From contig NZ_LFLT01000003.1 of the NCBI RefSeq assembly GCF_001189955.1, positions 170,072 through 234,071 of the forward strand: a stretch of DNA of 64,000 nucleotides, written 5' to 3'. Position 1 is the first letter of the stretch. The number at the start of each line of letters is the position of its first letter. This document shows positions 19,605-28,056 of this stretch, piece by piece. Made by a program: the position numbers and the translations under genes. Origin of the DNA: Herbaspirillum chlorophenolicum. GTDB taxonomy: Bacteria; Pseudomonadota; Gammaproteobacteria; Burkholderiales; Burkholderiaceae_D. The notes below the pieces were generated by a model. That model was not told the origin of the DNA, did no database searches, and worked only from the letters and a program-made list of their open reading frames with translations.

Positions 19605-19938
19605 GCTACGACATCTCCCTAAGAAGTATTCGGCCATTCGTGGCGGCCGCTGGTTGCTTGGTGCCTGCATTCGCATGCAGGCAATTTATGGATTCAATAT
19701 GAACGGGCGGTTATCGGCTGGCTTGCATCGCGGGCGCTATGAAGTGCTGCTCCACTTATTGCACCCGGATGCGTATAGGCGGGCAAACGACAGACTGCTT
19801 TCTCAACATTGATCGTCCGGTCTTGTGCCGGCTCTTGCATCTCCAACCGTTGGCTATCGGCATGGAGACGGATGGCGGCGCAGATAGCGCCGCCATGCTT
19901 GTTGCTAACGTTTTGATGCGCTTGTTTTGACCCGCCGA
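19605..19938. other. Gap between otnC and transporter gene
   Basis: No gene seen. A 10-bp GC-rich hairpin (19872-19881 with 19887-19896, loop AGATA) lies just beyond the otnC stop and lacks a T-run. It could be a 3'-end stabiliser or attenuator. Confidence 0.4.
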
Positions 19939-20574
19939 TTACCAGCGCGCCTTGAATACGTCCCTCAGCTCTTGCAGGGCCGGCTCTTCCAACCCCGTGG
20001 CACCGCCGGACAAGTGCCACAGCTTGGCAGTCTCTTCCAGCTCTTCCAGCGCGAAGGCGGCCTTGGACACCGAGCTTTCCCACACCACCGGACCAAGCCG
20101 CTCCAGCAGCACGCCGCGCACCTTGGTGGCGATCCTGGCGACCTGTTCGGCCACTTCCGGCGCACCGGGACGGGCATATTTGATCAGCGGGATATGGCCG
20201 ACCTTCATCACGTAGTAAGGCGTGATCGGCGGCAGCACATCCTCTTCCTTCCACACGCCCTTGATGGTCAGGCTGACCAGGTGGGTGGAATGGGTGTGCA
20301 CCACCGCATGCATCTCGGGGTTGTTGTCATACACCGCACGGTGCAGCACCAGGGTCTTGGACGGCTTGTCGCCGGCCACCCAGTTGCCGCCGGCGTCGAC
20401 CTTGGAGATCGCTGCCGGGTCGAGGAAACCGAGGCAGGCGTCGGTCGGCGTGATCAGCCAGCCGTCGTCCAGCCGTGCGCTGATGTTGCCGGCCGAGCCG
20501 ACGGTGTAGCCGCGCTGGTAGAGCGATGCGCCGATGCGGCAGATCTCTTCGCGCAGTTTGGCTTCAACGCTCAT
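19939..20574 (-). CDS. otnC: 3-oxo-tetronate 4-phosphate decarboxylase (class II aldolase family)
   Basis: 211-aa member of the class II aldolase/adducin family. The phosphate-binding GSAGNISAR lies at 26-34, the zinc ligands His93 and His95 in VVHTHSTHLV, and a further conserved HIPLIKYARPG. In the four-carbon acid sugar pathway it decarboxylates 3-oxo-tetronate 4-phosphate to dihydroxyacetone phosphate. Its ATG overlaps the otnK stop as ATGA, indicating translational coupling with the kinase that makes its substrate. Confidence 0.92.
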   Translation of the reverse strand: MSVEAKLREEICRIGASLYQRGYTVGSAGNISARLDDGWLITPTDACLGFLDPAAISKVDAGGNWVAGDKPSKTLVLHRAVYDNNPEMHAVVHTHSTHLVSLTIKGVWKEEDVLPPITPYYVMKVGHIPLIKYARPGAPEVAEQVARIATKVRGVLLERLGPVVWESSVSKAAFALEELEETAKLWHLSGGATGLEEPALQELRDVFKARW

Positions 20575-21857
20575 GCCGTCTTCCCCGCCAATACACGCAG
20601 CGCCTTCTCGAAGAAATCGACAGTGCCGAAATTGCCCGACTTCAGCGCCAGGGCAACCGGCTGCTCATCCAGCGTAGCCGTGGCCGGCACGCCCGGATCG
20701 ATCTGCGGGCCGATGCGCAGCGCGCGCACGTCCAGCGCCTGTACCACCGCGCCGGAGGTCTCGCCGCCGGCCACCACGAACTGGCGCACGCCGCGCTGCT
20801 TCAAACCCGAAGCAATCGAGGCCAGCGCCTGCTCGACGATATGGCCGGCCTTGGCCACGCCCAGTTCCTTCTGCACCGCCTTGACTTCGTCCGGGGTGGC
20901 GGTGGCGTAGATCAGCACCGGCTCGTTCTTGATGCGTTCGTCGGCGAAAGCCAGCGCCAGGCCGACCACGTCTTCGCCGCGCGCCAGCGCCAGCGGGTCA
21001 ATGCGGAACGACGGGCGCTTGGCCTTCCATTCGGCGACCTGGGCGTTGGTGGCCTTGGAAGCGCTGCCGGCCAGCACCACGGACAGGCCGTCGACCTTGG
21101 GCAACTGCGCCGCTTCGCCAACCGCGTGCAAGAGACCGGCGCGGCGGAAATTCTCGGGCAGGCCCAGGGCCACGCCGGAGCCGCCAGTGATCAGCTTCAG
21201 TTCGGCGCAGGCTTCGCCCAGCGTGAACAAGTCCTTATCGGAGACCGCGTCGGCAATCGCCATCTTCACGCCATCGGCGCGCAGCGCGGCAAAGCGGTCC
21301 TGCACGGCAGCCGCGCCGCGCGCAACAGCGTCGTAGCGCACCAGGCCGACCTTGGATCCGGTCTGGCGCTGCAGTACGCGCACCAGGTTGGCATCGGTCA
21401 TCGGTGTGAGCGGATGGTTCTCCATGCCGGATTCGTTCAGCAGCACATCGGCCACGAACAGGTAGCCGCGGTAGATGGTGCGGCCATTTTCCGGGAAGGC
21501 CGGGCAGGCGATGGTGAAGTCCACGCCCAATTCCTTCATCAATGCATCGGTCACCTGGCCGATGTTGCCGGCGTCGGTGGAATCGAAAGTGGAGCAGTAC
21601 TTGAAGAAGAACTGCGTGCAGCCCTGCTGCTGCAGCCAGCGCAGCGCGGCCAGCGATTGCTCGATGGCGTCGGCGGCGGGGATGGTGCGCGACTTGAGTG
21701 CGATCACCAGCGCGTCGGCGGCGACGGCGGGCATCTCGGCCGGCACGCCGATGGTTTGCACGGTGCGCATGCCGCCGCGCACCAGCATGTTGGCCAGGTC
21801 GGTGGCGCCGGTGAAGTCGTCGGCGATGCAGCCGAGGAGAGGTTTAGCTTGGGACAT
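20571..21857 (-). CDS. otnK: 3-oxo-tetronate kinase (four-carbon acid sugar kinase family)
   Basis: 428-aa kinase of the former DUF1537 family. The N-terminal substrate domain begins GCIADDFTGATDLANMLVRGG (9-29). The C-terminal nucleotide-binding domain carries VVAGGETSGAVVQAL with the Gly-rich GGETSG motif. It phosphorylates 3-oxo-tetronate at C4. It overlaps otnC by four bases and follows ltnD by 35 bases, so the three form an operon core. Confidence 0.93.
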   Translation of the reverse strand: MSQAKPLLGCIADDFTGATDLANMLVRGGMRTVQTIGVPAEMPAVAADALVIALKSRTIPAADAIEQSLAALRWLQQQGCTQFFFKYCSTFDSTDAGNIGQVTDALMKELGVDFTIACPAFPENGRTIYRGYLFVADVLLNESGMENHPLTPMTDANLVRVLQRQTGSKVGLVRYDAVARGAAAVQDRFAALRADGVKMAIADAVSDKDLFTLGEACAELKLITGGSGVALGLPENFRRAGLLHAVGEAAQLPKVDGLSVVLAGSASKATNAQVAEWKAKRPSFRIDPLALARGEDVVGLALAFADERIKNEPVLIYATATPDEVKAVQKELGVAKAGHIVEQALASIASGLKQRGVRQFVVAGGETSGAVVQALDVRALRIGPQIDPGVPATATLDEQPVALALKSGNFGTVDFFEKALRVLAGKTA

Positions 21858-21892
21858 GATGGTCTCCGGAATCTGTTCGATGCTGATAAGCG

Positions 21893-22789
21893 TTACTTGG
21901 CCTTGGCCGGGGGCAGGTCGATGCCCGGGAAGATCTTGATCACGGCCGAATCATCCTCGCCGCCGTGGCCCGCAGTGGACGCCATCATGAACATCTGGTG
22001 GGCAGCCGCCGACAGCGGCAACGGGAACTTGCTGCGGCGGGCGGTATCGAGCACCAGCCCCAGGTCCTTGACGAAGATATCGACGGCCGACAGCGGCGTG
22101 TAGTCGCCGTTCAGGATGTGCGGCACGCGGTTCTCGAACATCCAGGAATTGCCGGCGCTGTGGGTGATGACGTCGTACAGCGCGTCCGGGTTCACGCCTT
22201 CGCGCAGGCCCAGTGCCATCGCTTCAGCCGAGGCGGCGATGTGCACGCCGGCCAGCAACTGGTTGATGATCTTGACCTTGGAGCCGATGCCGTGCACGTT
22301 GCCCAGGCGGTAGACCTTGCCGGCCATGCCTTGCAGCACGTCTTCAATCCTGGCGTACACCTCGTCGGGGCCGGAGGTCATCATGGTCATTTCGCCGGAA
22401 GCCGCGCGCGCGGCGCCGCCGGAGACCGGCGCGTCCAGCAGCAGCAGGCCCTTCTCGCCCAGGCGCTTGCCCAGTTCGACGGCGAAGTCCGGCGCCACGG
22501 TAGCGCTGGAGATCACCACGCTGCCCGGCTTCAAGGTGGATACCACGCCGTTCTCGCCGAACAGCACGGCGTCGGTCTGGGCGGCGTTGACCACCAGCGT
22601 GATCACCACATCGACCGACTTGGCCAGCTCGGCCGGATTAGCGCAGGCCACGCCGCCGGCAGCGGCGAACTTGTCCAGCACTTCGCGGCGCACATCACAG
22701 GCATGCACATTGAAACCGGCACGCAACAGGGAACTGGCGACGCCGAAGCCCATCGCACCCAAACCGATCACACCTACATTCTTCGACAT
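21893..22789 (-). CDS. ltnD: L-threonate dehydrogenase (3-hydroxyisobutyrate dehydrogenase family)
   Basis: 298-aa NAD-dependent beta-hydroxyacid dehydrogenase. The Rossmann GLGAMG lies at 9-14, the substrate loop DAPVSGGAARA in the middle, and GSKVKIINQLL carries the expected catalytic Lys. In this context it oxidises L-threonate to 2-oxo-tetronate, the first step of the cluster; D-erythronate use cannot be excluded. The frame extends upstream to 22897, but the ATG at 22789 has GGAG nine bases before it and starts directly at the first beta strand. Confidence 0.88.
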   Translation of the reverse strand: MSKNVGVIGLGAMGFGVASSLLRAGFNVHACDVRREVLDKFAAAGGVACANPAELAKSVDVVITLVVNAAQTDAVLFGENGVVSTLKPGSVVISSATVAPDFAVELGKRLGEKGLLLLDAPVSGGAARAASGEMTMMTSGPDEVYARIEDVLQGMAGKVYRLGNVHGIGSKVKIINQLLAGVHIAASAEAMALGLREGVNPDALYDVITHSAGNSWMFENRVPHILNGDYTPLSAVDIFVKDLGLVLDTARRSKFPLPLSAAAHQMFMMASTAGHGGEDDSAVIKIFPGIDLPPAKAK

Positions 22790-22915
22790 TGTTGTCTCCA
22801 CTGAGAAGCAAAAGGCGCCGCTGCAATTATCGTGATGCAGACCGCTACGCCGGTTGATGATGTGACGCCGGCTCGGGGCCGGCGTCGCCTGTTCCAAAAT
22901 CCTTGCGCGCCAGGA

Positions 22916-23617
22916 CTAGCTCTGGCCCTGGCTCAGCCGGCGCGCCGCATTGAACATATGCGCCTGCGCCGCGTTGCGCGCCGCCATCTCGTCACCGGCG
23001 CGGATCGCCTCGACGATGGCTTCGTGCTCCTCGCGCACCTGGCGCGAGAAATCCTCGTAGCGGGCTTCGTTGCCGCGCGTGACCGCCGTGGCCGCCTCCA
23101 GGTATTGCGAGAGGAACTCCAGTGTCTTGATGAAGTAAGGATTGCGCGTGGCCTGCGCCAGCGCGCGGTGGAAAGCCACATCGGCTTCCACGCCGTCGCC
23201 GCCGGCAGCCACATCCGAACCGATGCGCGCCAGCGCCGCGTCGATGGCGGCGATGTCTTCATCGGTGCGGCGCTTGGCCGCCTGGGCCGCCACTTCCGCC
23301 TCGATGGCGCGGCGCAGCTCAACGATCTGCAGCACCGCATCGGGCGAACTTACTTCAGCATAGTCAATGCGCAGCGGCTTGATGCCCGCCTGCTCCGTCA
23401 CGAAAACGCCGCTGCCCTGGCGCGGCTCCACCACGCCCTCATGCTTCAGGCGCGAAATCGCCTCGCGCACCACCGTGCGGCTGACACCGAACTCCTGCGC
23501 CAGCACCACTTCGGTCGGCAGCTTGCTGCCACGGGGAAAAGCGCCGGCATCGATGTTTTCCAGCAGTTGCCGGGCAACTGTGTCGCTCAGCGCCTGTGCG
23601 GGGATTTTCTGAAACAT
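22916..23617 (-). CDS. GntR/FadR-family regulator of the tetronate cluster
   Basis: 233-aa transcription factor. The winged helix-turn-helix (about 10-75) carries LPTEVVLAQEFGVSRTVVREAISRL and GSGVFV. An all-helical FCD ligand domain (about 95-220) has the metal-site pattern with D, H and H (VAFHRALAQAT, EEHEAIVEAI). It is first in the gene row, 126 bases before ltnD on the same strand, and most likely autoregulates and represses the cluster with a tetronate-derived inducer. Confidence 0.9.
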   Translation of the reverse strand: MFQKIPAQALSDTVARQLLENIDAGAFPRGSKLPTEVVLAQEFGVSRTVVREAISRLKHEGVVEPRQGSGVFVTEQAGIKPLRIDYAEVSSPDAVLQIVELRRAIEAEVAAQAAKRRTDEDIAAIDAALARIGSDVAAGGDGVEADVAFHRALAQATRNPYFIKTLEFLSQYLEAATAVTRGNEARYEDFSRQVREEHEAIVEAIRAGDEMAARNAAQAHMFNAARRLSQGQS

Positions 23618-23928
23618 GCTGTCTCGCGTCGTTATCGTAAGGTTATCCGGTCATCATACAAATTTATCGATAACTCGGCAACGCGATTTTTTCTTTTTGC
23701 CGGGAGAAACGGCCTCGAATTGGACTAAATAAAAACAATTGAGCGACGTTAATCAGTTATATCGGCAGGTTCGCTCCAGACATTAAAATTTCGTATAACT
23801 GGAGGTTTAGCCGACTTCCATTCTCCCGGGCCGCACCACCAGGCCTGATAAACCAGCCCACAAGGCCAACGCAAGATCCGGCACCGCTCTACAATCACGG
23901 TTCGCCAGCCAGTTACGGAAATGCCTTC
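23618..23928. promoter_or_regulatory. Divergent regulatory region with TTATCG repeats
   Basis: 311 bases between the GntR gene (-) and the 5'-nucleotidase gene (+). The palindrome TTATCGATAA (23664-23673) and a near copy TTATCGTAA (23632-23640) lie within 60 bases upstream of the GntR start. They are plausible operator half-sites for the regulator. The right part is AT-rich and should hold promoters, but no clear pair of boxes stands out. Confidence 0.35.
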
Positions 23929-24891
23929 ATGCCCTACGACCTTTCAGACAAACTCGTCATCGGAATCTCCTCGCGCGCCCTGTTCGACCTCGAGGCAGAA
24001 AACGCCATCTACGACGAGCAAGGGGTAGATGTCTACGCCGACTACCAGCGCACACACGAGAATGACGCACTGGAACCAGGCACGGCCTTCCCGCTGGTCA
24101 AGGCGCTGCTCAGGCTCAACGACCTGATTCCCGAACGCCGCCTGGTGGAAGTGGTGGTCATTTCGCGCAATACGCCCGACACCGGCTTGCGCGCCTTCAA
24201 CGCCATCGCTGCCCACAAGCTCGACATCAGCCGTGCGGCCTTCACCGGCGGCGGTCCGACCGCGCCTTACCTCAAGGCCTTCAAGATCGACCTGTTCCTC
24301 TCGCGCGACACCGGCGACGTGCAGGAAGCCATCGACGCCGGCGTCGCCGCCGCCCAGCTCTACACCGCACCGGTTGAATACAGCGCGCCGGAAAACCAGA
24401 TCCGCATCGCCTTCGACGGCGACGCCGTACTGTTCTCGCCGGAGTCCGAGCGCATCTTCGCCGAGAAGGGCCTGGAGGCCTTCGCCAAACACGAACAGCG
24501 CCACCGCAAGAAAGCCATGAAGGAAGGCCCGTTCGCCAAGCTGCTGCTGGCGCTGTCGGCCATCCAGAAACAGTTCCCGCCCAAGGAATGCCCGGTGCGC
24601 ATCGCCATCGTCACCGCGCGCAACAGCCCGGCGCACCAGCGCGTGATCCATACGCTGCGCACCTGGAACGTCAACGTCGACGAAGCGTTCTTCCTCGGCG
24701 GCCTGAAGAAAACCGACGTGCTGCAAGCCTTCGGCGCCCATATGTTCTTCGACGACCAGGAAGGCCATGTCGAAACTGCCGCGGTAGTGGTGCCCTCTGG
24801 CCGTGTGCCCTACAAGGGCGGACAACTGGCGGGCCGTGCGCGCAAGTCCGGTGTCGCCGTCAAGGCCGCAAGCCGAGCCGCCAAGCGCTGA
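23929..24891 (+). CDS. 5'-nucleotidase (cytosolic NT5C1-like family)
   Basis: 320-aa protein of the 5_nucleotid (PF06189-type) family of phosphohydrolases acting on nucleoside monophosphates. HAD-like motifs: LVIGISSRALFDLE near the N-terminus, AFDGDAVLFS (161-170) with the nucleophile Asp pattern, AIVTARNSPAHQR, and HMFFDDQEGH near the C-terminus. The tail is basic. No signal peptide. The downstream Nudix gene begins 16 bases after the stop, so the two are probably co-transcribed and may share a nucleotide clean-up role. Confidence 0.87.
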   Translation: MPYDLSDKLVIGISSRALFDLEAENAIYDEQGVDVYADYQRTHENDALEPGTAFPLVKALLRLNDLIPERRLVEVVVISRNTPDTGLRAFNAIAAHKLDISRAAFTGGGPTAPYLKAFKIDLFLSRDTGDVQEAIDAGVAAAQLYTAPVEYSAPENQIRIAFDGDAVLFSPESERIFAEKGLEAFAKHEQRHRKKAMKEGPFAKLLLALSAIQKQFPPKECPVRIAIVTARNSPAHQRVIHTLRTWNVNVDEAFFLGGLKKTDVLQAFGAHMFFDDQEGHVETAAVVVPSGRVPYKGGQLAGRARKSGVAVKAASRAAKR

Positions 24892-24907
24892 ACAGGAAAC
24901 CACCCAC

Positions 24908-25282
24908 ATGTATCCGGTCTCCATCAAAGGCGTGCTGCAGGCGCCGGACGGCAAAATCGTCCTGCTGGAAAACGAACGCAACGAATGGGAACTGCCGGGC
25001 GGCCGGATCGAATCCGGCGAAACGCCGCAGCAATGCCTTGCGCGGGAAATCGGGGAAGAACTGAACTTGCGCGTGGAAGTGGGCGCCATCATCGATGCCT
25101 GGATGTTCGAGGTGGTCCCCGGCAAGCGGGTATTTATCGCCACCTACGGCTGCACGCTCATCGGCGACTTTGCCCCGGACATCATCAGCCATGAACACAA
25201 ACGAATGGGATTGTTTGCGGCGAATGCGCTTCCGGAAAACCTGCCGGCGGGTTATCGGGCCTCGATAGAACGGAGCCTGTAG
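24908..25282 (+). CDS. Nudix hydrolase
   Basis: 124-aa phosphohydrolase with a complete Nudix box: GGRIESGETPQQCLAREIGEEL matches Gx5Ex7REuxEExGu (residues about 34-55). The ATG at 24908 is preferred over the longer open frame because AGGA lies upstream and the extra N-terminus is the antisense-like tail of the preceding gene region. The substrate cannot be read from sequence; nucleotide sugars or oxidised nucleotides are common for such short members. Confidence 0.88.
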   Translation: MYPVSIKGVLQAPDGKIVLLENERNEWELPGGRIESGETPQQCLAREIGEELNLRVEVGAIIDAWMFEVVPGKRVFIATYGCTLIGDFAPDIISHEHKRMGLFAANALPENLPAGYRASIERSL

Positions 25283-25310
25283 TATTGAGCGCCGCGCGCC
25301 CGGATATCCC

Positions 25311-25889
25311 TCAAGGCGCGATCCACTGCGATACAACATCCGTCCCGGACAAGTCCATCGCCACCCGCCGATGCGCCCCAGGCGAAATGTCCAGGTATTC
25401 GATACGCGACAAATCCACGTTGACCACCGCGAAATTGGCATACCCCAAGGCAGGATCCGCATCGTCCGGCACATGCGCCAGCTCCGGCGCCGCCATCGGC
25501 GTGCCGGGTGCGTACGGGGTCTGGTAGAGGATCAGCGTATGCGGCCGGCCGGCACTCCAGGCGGCGCGTGAAACTGTGTCATCCGCATGGATCGTCGCCC
25601 TGCCCTCCAACCGGATCTGGCGGTAGTTGGGCAAGTCGCAGGCCACCATCGACACGCGCGGCTCGCGGCGCAGTTCAGCCACCTTGGCCGAACGCAGGTC
25701 GGTATGGAATACCACCCGGCGCGATGCGCGGTCGGCGCCGCGCAACACCACTGTCCTGGCCTGCGGCGCACCGTCCAGGCCGGCCGTGGCAAGCTGCCAC
25801 ATCGTGAACGGCGACAGCCCCGGACCCGCGCCTTCGGCCAGGCATTGCCAGGCAAGTTGTTCGATGTCGTCCAGGGTGGCGTGCTGCAT
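25311..25889 (-). CDS. FMN-binding pyridoxamine-phosphate-oxidase-like protein
   Basis: 192-aa split-barrel flavoprotein of the PNPOx-like family. Characteristic segments: QARTVVLRGADRASRRVVFHTDLRSAKVAELRREPRVSMV (FMN-binding strands), RLEGRATIHA, and the C-terminal YLDISPGAHRRVAMDL. It is shorter than true PdxH and lacks a clear PdxH C-terminal substrate motif, so it is probably a general FMN-dependent oxidoreductase. The ATG at 25889 has GAGAGGAT upstream. It follows an MFS gene on the same strand by ten bases and is likely co-transcribed. Confidence 0.8.
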   Translation of the reverse strand: MQHATLDDIEQLAWQCLAEGAGPGLSPFTMWQLATAGLDGAPQARTVVLRGADRASRRVVFHTDLRSAKVAELRREPRVSMVACDLPNYRQIRLEGRATIHADDTVSRAAWSAGRPHTLILYQTPYAPGTPMAAPELAHVPDDADPALGYANFAVVNVDLSRIEYLDISPGAHRRVAMDLSGTDVVSQWIAP

Positions 25890-25899
25890 GGTTATCCTC

Positions 25900-27120
25900 T
25901 CAACCGGTATGCGCGGCGCCGATGACTTTCCCGGCGCGGCCGGCGAGCATACCAAAGATTCCCATCAGCACCGACAGCAGCGCGCAGATACCCAGCACCA
26001 GGTTCCAGTTGCCAGCGGCGTCGTGGATGCGGCCGACCAGACTGGGGCCGGTAGCGGCCATCAGGTAGCCGACGCTTTGCGCCATGGCCGACAGCGCCGC
26101 CGCCTGCTGCGGCGTGGCAACGCGCAGGCCGACAAAGGACAGGCCGAGGATGAACACCGCACCGGTACCGAAGCCGAACAGCGGTACCCATGCCATGGCC
26201 AGCCCGGGCGCCGCGATCAATCCCAGCACCGAAAGCACCGTGCAGGCCGCCATGCCGGCGGCAAGCAGGCGCTGGTCTTTCAGGCGACGCACCAGCGGCA
26301 CCAGCAGCAAGCCCGGCAGCGCCGATGCCAGTTGCAACAGGCCGTGCAAATTGCCGGCCGCCACCGCACTGTAGCCGGAGGCGGAAAGGATGGAGGGCAG
26401 CCATGCCGTCACCACGTAATAGACGAAGGAATTGAAACCGAGGAACAGCGTCACCTGCCAGGCCAGCGCCGAACGCCACATGGCGCCGCCCCTGGCGCGC
26501 GAGGCCGATGCCGGCGCGGTGTGCCGGCGCAATTGCGGCAGCCACGCCAGCATCGCCGCCAGCGGCAGCACGATGAAAGCGGTCAGCGCCCATGACCATC
26601 CCAGCGCCTGCGCCAGCGGCACCGCACACACCGAACCCAGCGCCGAAGCACCGCCCATGGTGATGGCGTAGATCGCGGTCAGGCGCGTCATGTCATCGGG
26701 GAAATCGCGCTTCAACAGGCTGGGCAGCAGTACATTGCCGGCCGCGATGCCGCAGCCGATCACGCAGGTGCCAACCAGCAACGCAGTGAGCGAACCGGCC
26801 GAACGCAGCACGATACCGGCAGCGATCAGCGCCAGCGCGAGAAACAGCGTGCGCTCCAATCCAAGATCGCGCGCCGCCCACGCCGACAGCGGCGACACCA
26901 GCGCAAAGCACAGCAACGGCAGCGTCACCAGCAGGCCGGCAGCGCCGGCGCCCAGGCCGAAGGCCTGCTGCAACAGGCCCAACAGCGGCCCCACGCCGGT
27001 CACCGGCGCACGCAGGTTGGCGGCGATCAGCAGGATGCCGACAATGAGCAGGCCCGCGCCCTGGATGGCGGTACGGCCTGATGATGGCGAAGTGGAAGAC
27101 GGGGCGGAAGAGTTCTGCAT
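25900..27120 (-). CDS. MFS transporter of the CynX/NimT family
   Basis: About 406-aa inner-membrane transporter with 12 predicted helices. The first helix region GLLIVGILLIAANLRAPVTGVGPLLGLL is the recognisable CynX/NimT signature, followed by LLVTLPLLCFALVSPLSAWAARDLG. It is divergent from an AraC regulator, as in the E. coli nimT-nimR pair, which exports 2-nitroimidazole. An export role for a small cyclic or cyanate-like compound is possible. The ATG at 27120 begins a Ser-rich N-terminus; no strong ribosome site is visible. Confidence 0.85.
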   Translation of the reverse strand: MQNSSAPSSTSPSSGRTAIQGAGLLIVGILLIAANLRAPVTGVGPLLGLLQQAFGLGAGAAGLLVTLPLLCFALVSPLSAWAARDLGLERTLFLALALIAAGIVLRSAGSLTALLVGTCVIGCGIAAGNVLLPSLLKRDFPDDMTRLTAIYAITMGGASALGSVCAVPLAQALGWSWALTAFIVLPLAAMLAWLPQLRRHTAPASASRARGGAMWRSALAWQVTLFLGFNSFVYYVVTAWLPSILSASGYSAVAAGNLHGLLQLASALPGLLLVPLVRRLKDQRLLAAGMAACTVLSVLGLIAAPGLAMAWVPLFGFGTGAVFILGLSFVGLRVATPQQAAALSAMAQSVGYLMAATGPSLVGRIHDAAGNWNLVLGICALLSVLMGIFGMLAGRAGKVIGAAHTG

Positions 27121-27231
27121 GGATGTGAGCTGGATCAATGGATATGCCAGCTTACGCAATCCGGTCCTTCATGTATTTGGCTACAATGCCAAGATATTGC
27201 TAAAAACTGCCAATCGCGGATAGCCCTGACC

Positions 27232-28029
27232 ATGTCCACCTTGCGCGCCTGCCTCATCGATTTCGACCCCGACTGCCTGGAACCTGCGGTGGTGGCGCTG
27301 CGCGTGCACACCAGCGAAAACGAATGCGAAGTGCCGTTCCATACGCACAGCAAAGGGCAACTGGTGGTCGCGCTGCACGGTGCGGTGACCTGCGAAACGT
27401 CGCAGGGCATGTGGATCGTGCCGCCGCAGTCGGGGGTGTGGATACCCGGCGGCATCGCACACAGCAACCGCGTCACCGCCGACGGCCAGGTGTGTTTCCT
27501 GTTCGTCGCGCCGGAGGCGGCGTCGATGCCGCAATCCTGCTGCACGCTCGAACTCAACGCCCTGGTGGTGCAGATGATCCGGCACCTGGCCGACCTGCCG
27601 CAGGACTACACCGCAAGCAGCCGCACCGCCCGCCTGGCCGCGCTGCTGACCGAAGAGCTGGAACAGGTGAAGACGCAGAACCTGCCCCTGCACTTGCCCA
27701 TCCCTTCGCATTCGCGGCTGCGCGGCGTGGCGCGCGCGCTGGCCGAACAACCGTCCGACCGCAGCACCGTGGCCGACTGGGCCGCGCACTGTGCCATGAG
27801 CGAACGCAGCTTCGCGCGCTTCGTGCTGGCCGAGACCGGCATGACCTTCGGCCGCTGGCGCCAGCAGATCCACATCATGGTGGCGCTGCAGCAGCTGGCC
27901 TCCGGATCGTCGGTGCAGCGCGTGTCGCAAGAACTGGGCTACGAGTCGGTCAGCGCCTTCATCACCATGTTCAGGAAAGCCCTTGGCAAACCACCGGCGC
28001 GCTATATCGCCGAGCGCCAGGCTGCCTGA
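27232..28029 (+). CDS. AraC-family regulator, NimR-like
   Basis: 265-aa regulator with an N-terminal cupin sensor (about 15-100: EVPFHTHSKGQLVVALHGAVTC, then GVWIPGGIAHSN) and a C-terminal double HTH (about 165-260: VADWAAHCAMSERSFARFVLAETGMTFGRWRQQ and VQRVSQELGYESVSAFITMFRKALG). Divergently paired with the NimT-like transporter across 111 bases, so it probably controls that gene and itself. The CYTH-CHAD gene follows in the same direction after 27 bases. Confidence 0.9.
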   Translation: MSTLRACLIDFDPDCLEPAVVALRVHTSENECEVPFHTHSKGQLVVALHGAVTCETSQGMWIVPPQSGVWIPGGIAHSNRVTADGQVCFLFVAPEAASMPQSCCTLELNALVVQMIRHLADLPQDYTASSRTARLAALLTEELEQVKTQNLPLHLPIPSHSRLRGVARALAEQPSDRSTVADWAAHCAMSERSFARFVLAETGMTFGRWRQQIHIMVALQQLASGSSVQRVSQELGYESVSAFITMFRKALGKPPARYIAERQAA

Positions 28030-28056
28030 ATCCCCTCCTACCTATTCCCCACGACC

